From Luteococcus japonicus (GTDB lineage: Bacteria > Actinomycetota > Actinomycetes > Propionibacteriales > Propionibacteriaceae), in assembly GCF_003752415.1 (NCBI RefSeq), contig NZ_RKHG01000001.1, forward strand, positions 2,728,001 through 2,792,000: a stretch of DNA of 64,000 bases, given 5' to 3'. Shown here one piece after another: positions 58,406 through 64,000 of this stretch. The translations under genes and the position numbers were made by a program. How positions within the stretch are numbered: the first letter of the stretch is position 1; every line of letters begins with the position of its first letter. Below the pieces are notes generated by a model. That model searched no databases. It had not been told where the DNA came from and worked only from the letters and a program-made list of their open reading frames with translations.

Positions 58406-58972
58406 ATGGCAATCCTTGAACCGATGAGCACCTCCGACGAGCAGGCCATCCATGAACAGCTCGGCCGGATGCCTCGCGGCGTCGCCGGGGTCGCCTGGCG
58501 CTGTCCTTGTGGCAAGCCCGGTGTCGTGGCCACCGAGCCTCGGCTGCCCGACGGCACTCCCTTCCCCACCACCTATTACCTGACCTGCCCTCGCGCGACC
58601 TCGGCCTGCTCGACGCTGGAGGCCTCGGGTCTGATGGCGGAGATGAGCCAGCGCCTGCTGGACGACGAGGAGCTGGCCGCCGCCTACCGGGGTGCCCACG
58701 AGGCCTACCTGGCCGATCGGGCCCGGTTGGGCGAGGTGCCCGAGATCGACGGGATCAGCGCCGGCGGCATGCCCACCCGCGTCAAGTGCCTGCACGTGCT
58801 GGTGGGGCATTCGCTGGCGGCCGGTCCGGGAGTCAACCCGCTGGGCGACGAGGCCGTGGCCAAGCTGGGCGATTTCTGGACCCGCCCCTGCCTGCAGGAC
58901 TCCCCGTCGCCCGACGCGTCCTCCACGTCGCCCGAGCTCTCCACGTCGCCCGAGCCTGTCGAGGGCCACTGA
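58406..58972 (+). CDS. DUF501 protein with repeat-derived tail
   Basis: A 188-aa protein of a family usually next to ppx. The core contains QLGRMPRGVAGVAWRCPCGKPGVV (two Cys) and TYYLTCPR with another Cys, and ISAGGMPTRVKCLHVLVGHSLA. The last about 23 residues (SPDASSTSPELSTSPEPVEGH) come from a tandem of TCCACGTCGCCCGAG and a copy of the dispersed repeat. Its stop overlaps the ppx ATG by 1 nt. Confidence 0.87.
   Translation: MAILEPMSTSDEQAIHEQLGRMPRGVAGVAWRCPCGKPGVVATEPRLPDGTPFPTTYYLTCPRATSACSTLEASGLMAEMSQRLLDDEELAAAYRGAHEAYLADRARLGEVPEIDGISAGGMPTRVKCLHVLVGHSLAAGPGVNPLGDEAVAKLGDFWTRPCLQDSPSPDASSTSPELSTSPEPVEGH
58951..58963 (+). repeat. Dispersed 13-nt repeat copy at the DUF501 C terminus
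   Basis: CGAGCCTGTCGAG, exact consensus, encoding the EPVEG end of the protein. Confidence 0.6.
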
Positions 58973-59883
58973 TGCGCGTCGCCGCCATCGACTGCGGCAC
59001 CAATTCCATCCGTCTGCTGGTGGCTGAGTCCGGTCCGGACGGCCGGATGGTGGAGCTGGACCGTCGCTTGGAGCTGGTCCGGCTGGGGCAGGGCGTGGAC
59101 GCGACGGGGGAGTTCCACCCGGAGGCCCTACAGCGCACCTTCACCGCCGTGGACTCCTTCGCCGAGGTCATCCGCGGCTTTGGCTGCGAGCGGATTCGAT
59201 TCGTGGCCACCTCCGCCGCACGTGACGCCCACAACCGGGAACTCTTCTTCGCCGGCATCCGCGAGAGGCTGGGCATCGACCCTGAGGTGATTCCCGGCGA
59301 TGAGGAGGCCCGGCTGAGCTTCAGCGGCGCCCTGTCGGGAGTCGCCCCGGATGCGGAGCCCGTGCTGGTGATCGACATCGGCGGCGGTTCCACGGAACTC
59401 ATCGTCGGTGGTCGCGGGGGAGAGATCGCCGATGCCATCAGCCTGGACGTCGGCTCGGTGCGCCTGCGGGAACGCTTCCTGCACTCCGACCCGCCCTCGG
59501 CCGAAGAGGTGGCTGGCGCGACGTCCTTCATCGACGGACTGCTGGAGTCCAGTGAGGTCGAATTCGGCTCGGTGCGCCGCTTCATCGGTGTTGCCGGAAC
59601 CGCGACGAGCCTGTCCGCCATCCACCAGGGGCTGGCCGAGTACCAGCGAGAGAGGGTGCACGGCTCGACCCTGCAGCCCGACGAGATGAGGCAGCTGGCA
59701 CAGGACCTGCTGGCCACGCCGGTGGCGCGGATCGAGGCCACGACCTGCCTGCCGGTCAAGCGCGCCGAGGTGATCTGCGGTGGCGCGCTGGTGCTGGCCC
59801 GGATCGCCGAACGCGTGGGCGAGCCGATGGTGGTCAGTGAGTCCGACATCCTCGACGCCCTCGCGCAAGTGCTCCTGTCCTAG
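58972..59883 (+). CDS. ppx: Exopolyphosphatase / guanosine pentaphosphatase family (Ppx/GppA)
   Basis: A 303-aa ASKHA-fold phosphatase. P1 motif AIDCGTNSIRLLV, P2 motif VIDIGGGSTELIVGG and GVAGTATSLSAI are complete. The short single-domain form, about 300 aa, is the actinobacterial Ppx2-type, which may act more on short polyphosphate or pppGpp than on long chains. The ATG overlaps the DUF501 stop. Confidence 0.93.
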   Translation: MRVAAIDCGTNSIRLLVAESGPDGRMVELDRRLELVRLGQGVDATGEFHPEALQRTFTAVDSFAEVIRGFGCERIRFVATSAARDAHNRELFFAGIRERLGIDPEVIPGDEEARLSFSGALSGVAPDAEPVLVIDIGGGSTELIVGGRGGEIADAISLDVGSVRLRERFLHSDPPSAEEVAGATSFIDGLLESSEVEFGSVRRFIGVAGTATSLSAIHQGLAEYQRERVHGSTLQPDEMRQLAQDLLATPVARIEATTCLPVKRAEVICGGALVLARIAERVGEPMVVSESDILDALAQVLLS

Positions 59884-59896
59884 ACTCGGAGATCGG

Positions 59897-59970
59897 GCCC
59901 CCGTAGCCCAACCGGCAGAGGCAGGCGGCTTAAACCCGCCACAGTGTGGGTTCGAATCCCATCGGGGGTG
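59897..59970 (+). tRNA. tRNA-Leu (anticodon TAA), short variable arm
   Basis: Acceptor GCCCCCG/CGGGGGT (one G-U), D-arm GCC/GGC, anticodon stem GGCGG/CCGCC with loop CTTAAAC (anticodon TAA), T-arm GTGGG/CCCAT with TTCGAAT, discriminator G. The variable arm is only 5 nt, unlike the long arm typical of tRNA-Leu. CCA is not encoded. Confidence 0.85.
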
Positions 59971-59987
59971 CTCTCGCCATCCGGCAA

Positions 59988-60165
59988 GGGGGACGACCCC
60001 CTTGAACCCCCGCGGCACTCGTGCGCACCGCTGCTCGCTGGCTCGCAGCTGCGCTCGTGTCAGGAGAGGGGGACGACCCCCTTGAACCCCCGCGGCACTC
60101 GCGCGCACCGCTGCTCGCTGGCTCGCAACTGCGCTCGTGTCAGGAAGCAGGTGACAACCCCTTGG
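59988..60165 (+). repeat. Tandem 80-bp repeat, two full copies and a partial third
   Basis: Units 59988-60067 and 60068-60147 differ at only a few positions. A degenerate start of a third is at 60141-60165. Each unit contains GGGGGACGACCCCC, a C-rich stretch, GCGCACCGCTGCTCGC and CTCGTGTCAGGA. The unit begins 18 nt after the tRNA-Leu and a shortened copy lies in kbl. Confidence 0.9.
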
Positions 60166-60183
60166 ACGTGTGACCCAGGGTTG

Positions 60184-60253
60184 GGTCAGGGGCAACCGTG
60201 GAATGCGGGGGAGTGGTGGCGTCGTTGCATACACTGAAGGCACGCCCCTGACC
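60184..60253 (+). promoter_or_regulatory. Promoter and flanking inverted repeat of the Bax-inhibitor gene
   Basis: GGTCAGGGGC (60184-60193) and GCCCCTGACC (60244-60253) are perfect 10-bp inverted repeats that flank TACACT (60230-60235), a possible -10. The right arm abuts the AGGAGG Shine-Dalgarno. Confidence 0.45.
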
Positions 60254-60270
60254 AGGAGGAACCAGCCACC

Positions 60271-61104
60271 ATGGCAAACCCGATCCTTTCCCGCCCCGAC
60301 GCGTTCACCCCGCGCGCCCAGCAGGGCCACGCGCAGCTCCAGTACGGCCAGCAGCAGTGGGGCCAGCAGGGCTACGCCCCCTACGGACAGGCTCCGCAGC
60401 AGTTCCAGGCTCCGCAGGGCACCATCGAGCCCCCGATGACGCTGGATGACGTGATCGGCAAGACCGGGGTCACCATGCTGACCCTGGTGGCCGCCGCGGC
60501 CGCCACCTTCTTGTACCTGGGCACGCTGGCCTGGCCACAGGTGCAGACCACCACCTACGGCGCACTGGTGCTCAGCGGCCTGGTGGGCTTCGTGACGGTG
60601 CTGCTGGTCAGCTTTCGCAAGAAGGTCAGCCCGGCGATGGTCTTGGCCTACTCCGTGATCGAGGGCATCTTCATCGGCGCCTTCAGCTTCATGTTCGAGG
60701 CCTCCTATCCCGGCATCGTCACGCAGGCCGTGATGGGTACCTTCGCCGCCGCCGGCTGTGTGCTGGCCGCCTACAAGTTCTTCAACATCCGGGTCAGCAA
60801 CAAGATGCGCCGGATGGTCTTCATCACCACCGCGGCCTTCGCCGGCGTGATGCTGGTGAACTTCCTGCTCTCCCTGGCCGGCATCAACATGGGCTTCCGC
60901 TCTGGTGCCATCGGTCTGGTTGCCGCCCTCCTGGGCGCCGGTCTGGCGGTCTTCAACCTGCTGATCGACTTCGACGACATCGAGCGCGGCATCGCGATGA
61001 ATGCCCCGAAGTCCGAGGCCTGGCGCGCCGCCTTCGGCATCACGGTCACCATGGTGTGGCTATACACCGAGATCCTGCGTCTGCTCAGCTACTTCCGTCG
61101 CTGA
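60271..61104 (+). CDS. Bax inhibitor-1 / YccA-like membrane protein
   Basis: A 277-aa protein with a Gln/Pro/Tyr-rich N terminus (about 1-55) followed by seven hydrophobic helices. Family features include EGIFIGAFSFMFE and the C-terminal DFDDIERGIAMNAPKSEAWRA with paired acidic residues that gate pH-dependent calcium leak in YetJ-type proteins. Function in actinobacteria is not known. AGGAGG Shine-Dalgarno, 11 nt before ATG. Confidence 0.86.
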   Translation: MANPILSRPDAFTPRAQQGHAQLQYGQQQWGQQGYAPYGQAPQQFQAPQGTIEPPMTLDDVIGKTGVTMLTLVAAAAATFLYLGTLAWPQVQTTTYGALVLSGLVGFVTVLLVSFRKKVSPAMVLAYSVIEGIFIGAFSFMFEASYPGIVTQAVMGTFAAAGCVLAAYKFFNIRVSNKMRRMVFITTAAFAGVMLVNFLLSLAGINMGFRSGAIGLVAALLGAGLAVFNLLIDFDDIERGIAMNAPKSEAWRAAFGITVTMVWLYTEILRLLSYFRR

Positions 61105-61115
61105 CCTGACGAAGC

Positions 61116-61149
61116 GATGGCCCGCGCCCCCACCGGGGTGCGGGCCATC
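61116..61149 (+). terminator. Terminator after the Bax-inhibitor gene
   Basis: A 15-bp stem (61116-61130 with 61135-61149, one G-U pair) and 4-nt loop, 11 nt after the stop. Confidence 0.8.
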
Positions 61150-61180
61150 ATCGTTCCCGTCGGGAGCCTGCTCCGGCTCG

Positions 61181-61263
61181 GATCCCACGTAGCTTGGTAT
61201 TGCAGTACCCAGCGTGTCGGACATCCCAAGCTGGGTACTCCAAGGTCAAGCTACGTGGGGATC
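61181..61263. repeat. Nested imperfect palindrome
   Basis: Outer arms 61181-61196 and 61247-61263 match over 16 nt (one extra G), and inner arms 61204-61213 and 61230-61239 are perfect. The arms include ACGTAGCTTG and AGTACCCAGC. It sits between the Bax-inhibitor terminator and the Nudix gene and encodes nothing. Confidence 0.7.
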
Positions 61264-61325
61264 GGGCCCCCGGGAACCGCCGGACGGCGTGACGAACGCA
61301 GCGCCGATGTGGAAGCGTCGGCCTC

Positions 61326-62021
61326 TCACCATGTGGGGACGGAGTCCAGGTGCTTGTCCAGCAGGGACCTCGCGCCCGAGGTCCAGGGCAGCGAGCGCCA
61401 GCTGCGAAGCGGAACCCAGGCGGCACGCGAGGTGGTGCCGTCGATGTCGATCACGCTGGGGGTGGTGGGCTCCAGACAGGTGGCGGTGTAGATGATCCGC
61501 AGCGCGTGGAAGTCCTCCAGCACGCCATTGGGGGCGCGTCCCACCCAGTGGTCGCTCTGCAGGTCGATCAGGCGGTTGATCCGGACCTCCTGGCCAGTCT
61601 CTTCGGCGACCTCGCGGATCAGGGCCTCCGACGGGGACTCACCGGGGTTGAGTCCGCCGCCAGGCAGCTGCCACAGGCCGGGCACGGCGGTCTTGTCACT
61701 GCACTCTGTGCCCAGGACGCCACGGCTGGAGCGGACGACAGCATAGGCGGCCAGCCGCTGGTTGGGGACGGGCTGCTCGCCGGGGGCGATCACCAGGTCG
61801 GGGTCAACGCCGCGGTGCTTGATCCGTGGCGGACGCGAGGACGGGGTGCGCGGCTGGACACGGGCCGTCAGCACCACCTCGCACTCCTCCAGGCGAGCGC
61901 TGAGCAGGTCCGTGATCACCAGACCTCGGCGCCACAACTGCTGGTGGGGATGCTGTCCGTGGTCGACATGGAGGCGCACCAGCTCCCCGGTTCCCGGTGA
62001 ACCGATCCCAATGATGCGCAT
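61326..62021 (-). CDS. Nudix hydrolase
   Basis: A 231-aa Nudix protein with an N-terminal extension (1-85). The box is GGGLNPGESPSEALIREVAE plus ETG, matching GX5EX7REXXEEXG. AAYAVVRSSRGVLG begins the fold. Substrate unknown. The ATG at 62021 (MRIIGIGSPG) is preferred to the frame open upstream. It belongs to a different group from the Nudix at 43774, judging by length. Confidence 0.85.
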   Translation of the reverse strand: MRIIGIGSPGTGELVRLHVDHGQHPHQQLWRRGLVITDLLSARLEECEVVLTARVQPRTPSSRPPRIKHRGVDPDLVIAPGEQPVPNQRLAAYAVVRSSRGVLGTECSDKTAVPGLWQLPGGGLNPGESPSEALIREVAEETGQEVRINRLIDLQSDHWVGRAPNGVLEDFHALRIIYTATCLEPTTPSVIDIDGTTSRAAWVPLRSWRSLPWTSGARSLLDKHLDSVPTW

Positions 62022-62211
62022 TGATCCATTGTGGCATCTGCCACGCGTGGACCCCAGTTGCCACCCCGCCCCGACTGCTCCCGAGGACGGCTGGCCAAGC
62101 CGTGAGCGATGCCCCGGGCGTCCGCGCACCCGGGCAGTGCCGGTTCGGTACTCTGGTGGGGTCGTGACGGACGGGTGCCGTCGTGCCGGCAGAGCCTAGG
62201 GAAGGGCAACG

Positions 62212-63096
62212 ATGCAGTTCAATGAGAATGCGACGCTGGACAGCTCGCAGATGTCCCCGTCGGGCAGCGGTGGCGGCGGTGGCGTGGCCATCGGTGGTGG
62301 CCTGGGCCTGATCATCATGATCCTGGGCCTGATCTTCGGCTTCAATCCCAGCGACGTTCTGGGAGGAGCAACCACCGACAGCACGAACCAGTCGGCCTCG
62401 GGTAGCAACCAGTACGCCGAGTGCAAGACCGGCGCGGACGTCCAGACCAATCGCGAGTGCCGCTGGGTGGCCTATGTGAACTCCATCAACAGTTACTGGG
62501 CCACGCAGTTCCAGCAGGGCCAGTACAAGATGGCCCAGACGGTTCCTTTCAGTGGTCGCGTGAACACCGCCTGCGGTGCGGCCTCCTCGCAGGTGGGGCC
62601 CTTCTACTGCCCGGCGGACCAGCAGGTCTACATCGACACGGCCTTCGCGGACCAGCTGTTGCAGCAGCTCGGCGCCCAGGGCGGCGACGCGGCGGAAGCC
62701 TACATCCTGGCCCACGAGTACGGCCACCACATCTCCAACATCACCGGCCAGCTGCAGAAGGCCCAGTCGGCGGGCAACCAGACCGGCCCCACGTCGATGG
62801 CCGTTCGCTCTGAGCTCCAGGCCGACTGCTACGCCGGTGTGTGGTTCAAGAATGCCGCCTCCGGGCAGGACGCCATCGTCTCCGGCGTCACCCAGGATGA
62901 CCTGAACCGGATCGTCGACGCCGCCGCCGCGGTGGGCGATGACCGCATCCAGGAAAGCACCTCCGGCCAGGTGAACCCGGAGAGCTGGACCCACGGTTCG
63001 GCCACGATGCGCCAGAACTGGGTGGGCAAGGGCTTCACCTCGGGCAACCCGCAGATCTGTTCCACCGCCTTCACCGCGCAGGACCTGGAGGCCTGA
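62212..63096 (+). CDS. Membrane-anchored zinc metallopeptidase (YpfJ family)
   Basis: A 294-aa protein: short cytoplasmic N terminus, Gly-rich stretch, one membrane helix (about 25-45), and an extracellular neutral zinc metallopeptidase domain with HEYGHH near 164-169 and glutamate in SELQADCYAGVWF near 202. Four or more cysteines may form disulfides. Cell-wall or surface protein substrates are possible but unproven. AGGGAAGG precedes the ATG. Same family as the longer protein at 7110. Confidence 0.9.
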   Translation: MQFNENATLDSSQMSPSGSGGGGGVAIGGGLGLIIMILGLIFGFNPSDVLGGATTDSTNQSASGSNQYAECKTGADVQTNRECRWVAYVNSINSYWATQFQQGQYKMAQTVPFSGRVNTACGAASSQVGPFYCPADQQVYIDTAFADQLLQQLGAQGGDAAEAYILAHEYGHHISNITGQLQKAQSAGNQTGPTSMAVRSELQADCYAGVWFKNAASGQDAIVSGVTQDDLNRIVDAAAAVGDDRIQESTSGQVNPESWTHGSATMRQNWVGKGFTSGNPQICSTAFTAQDLEA

Positions 63097-63124
63097 GAAC
63101 CCAGGACAGGTCACGACGGCCGGG

Positions 63125-64000
63125 TCACCCGCCGACGGAGTCGGTGATCTGGGTCCCGGAGAGCGTGGTCACCACCTTCTGGCCGCCTACGTCGAAGGTG
63201 ATGACCGGCAGCGCCATCTGGTGCTTGCGCGCGATCTCGAAGCTGACGTCCGCACCGGGACGACCGGTGCTTTCGGGCAGGGTGCGGACCAGTTGGGCCA
63301 GCACATCGGCGTCGACCATCGCCGGGGGGAAGGTGGGGCCGTGGGAGTTGGCCTTGCGGTCGGACTGCCAGGCCGGGACCCGTGCCTGGCGCGTGCGGCG
63401 GGTGATGACACCGTCCTCCTTGCCCGGGGTGTCCGCCCAGAAGCCGCTCTCGGTCTCCCAGCCCATCGCCAGCACGCGTTGGCTGCCGGAGGTCGCATCG
63501 GCGATCGCCTCGGTGAAGCCACGAGCGGTGCCGAAGTCGAGCCTGTTGATGGGGGTGCCGTCGGCGCGGAAGAAGGCGGGCATGGACTCGGGCCGGGTGG
63601 TGACCGTCATCACGACCTCGCCGTGGTCGTACTCGACGATCTGCAATTGCTGGTTGTGCGCCGAGCCGGAGATCCGTGCCGCCTCCTCGAAGGTCTCGCC
63701 CAGGTCGTCCAAGTCGTAGTCGACCGGCTTGAAGGTGGCCTGTTCGATGTAGGCGATGTCGCTCTCGACGGGCGTCACGACACCGTCCTGCCAGTGCCAG
63801 GCCAGCACCTTGTCGTCCTTCAGGGCGCTGAGGGTGGCCTGGGTGGCACTGAGGTCCACCTTGATCACGGGGAGGCCGTCAGCGGCCTTGACGAGCTGGT
63901 TGACGGCCTTGCGGGCAGCACCGGGGCGGGTCAGGTCTGCATTGGGGGAGGCGCTTGTGCTGGTGCTCGGCGACGGGCTGGGGGAGGGGCTCGGAGTGGC
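63125..64000 (-). CDS. Hypothetical secreted or surface protein, 5' part outside the window
   Basis: At least 292 codons on the minus strand, running off the right edge. The visible N-terminal part is Pro/Ser/Thr-rich (repeating SPSPSP), a typical linker after a signal or lipobox. It is followed by a domain from about residue 36 containing LPVIKVDLSATQATLSAL, LDDLGETFEEAARISG and ITFDVGGQKVVTTLSGT. The frame continues open to base 64000, so an in-frame GTG at 63868 is not the real start. No family recognised. Confidence 0.7.
   Translation of the reverse strand, partial: ATPSPSPSPSPSTSTSASPNADLTRPGAARKAVNQLVKAADGLPVIKVDLSATQATLSALKDDKVLAWHWQDGVVTPVESDIAYIEQATFKPVDYDLDDLGETFEEAARISGSAHNQQLQIVEYDHGEVVMTVTTRPESMPAFFRADGTPINRLDFGTARGFTEAIADATSGSQRVLAMGWETESGFWADTPGKEDGVITRRTRQARVPAWQSDRKANSHGPTFPPAMVDADVLAQLVRTLPESTGRPGADVSFEIARKHQMALPVITFDVGGQKVVTTLSGTQITDSVGG

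Noticed and set aside
59944-60237. A 97-codon frame with repeated GDDPLEP / TTPLNPRGT peptides
   Set aside because: It starts inside tRNA-Leu and is just the 80-bp tandem repeat translated.

Overview
High-GC (roughly two-thirds G+C) chromosomal DNA from an actinobacterium. The gene neighbourhoods match those of Mycobacterium and relatives: gpm-senX3-regX3-phoU, lpqE-carD-ispD-ispF, and mfd-lpqU-mazG-eno-ftsB-DUF501-ppx. Together with MsiK-like, XPB and DUF4032 genes this suggests a member of the Propionibacteriaceae or a close relative. Genus was not determined.

Layout. 1-4.5 kb: short-chain dehydrogenase, phosphoglycerate mutase, phoU and a SenX3/RegX3-type phosphate two-component system. 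4.5-7.1 kb: LpqE-like lipoprotein, carD, and the isoprenoid genes ispD-ispF. 7.1-11.4 kb: zinc metallopeptidase, VanZ protein and a DUF2207 membrane protein. 11.4-18.4 kb, mostly minus strand: glyA, rlmB, cysS, a small membrane protein, a DUF4032 kinase-like protein and metB. 18.5-26.3 kb: a secreted peptidase-like gene whose start is out of frame at a C8 tract, an acetyltransferase, a sugar-ABC ATPase, a monooxygenase, sdaA, the threonine catabolic pair tdh-kbl, and a DedA-like protein. 26.3-28.6 kb: an IS481 element lies between a methyltransferase and a macrodomain gene. 28.6-31.6 kb: a four-domain persulfide/CoA-disulfide enzyme, a divergent rhodanese and tRNA-Thr. 31.7-36.5 kb: manA, DUF3263, CsbD, groL under two CIRCE operators, cutC. 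36.5-45.2 kb: a beta-lactamase-fold secreted protein with FG-GAP repeats, a HelD-type helicase, tandem Tat-exported hydrolases, an OmpA-domain protein, a Nudix gene and a frameshifted aquaporin. 45.4-51.3 kb: XPB helicase, an apparently orphan cobalamin riboswitch, L25, pth, a decayed ABC transporter and zwf. 51.4-60 kb: the mfd-to-ppx block, tRNA-Leu(UAA) and an 80-bp tandem repeat. 60.2-64 kb: Bax-inhibitor-like protein, Nudix, zinc metallopeptidase and the 3' part of a secreted protein cut by the window edge.

Most of the window is conserved housekeeping sequence. The unusual signals lie in the joints. They are short dispersed repeats (one family sits inside kbl), an IS insertion with a clear target duplication, several single-base frameshifts, a CsoR/CstR-type operator on a persulfide locus, and a cobalamin riboswitch with no evident target. 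About ten genes carry a TANNNT box 6-7 nt before their start codon, suggesting leaderless transcripts.
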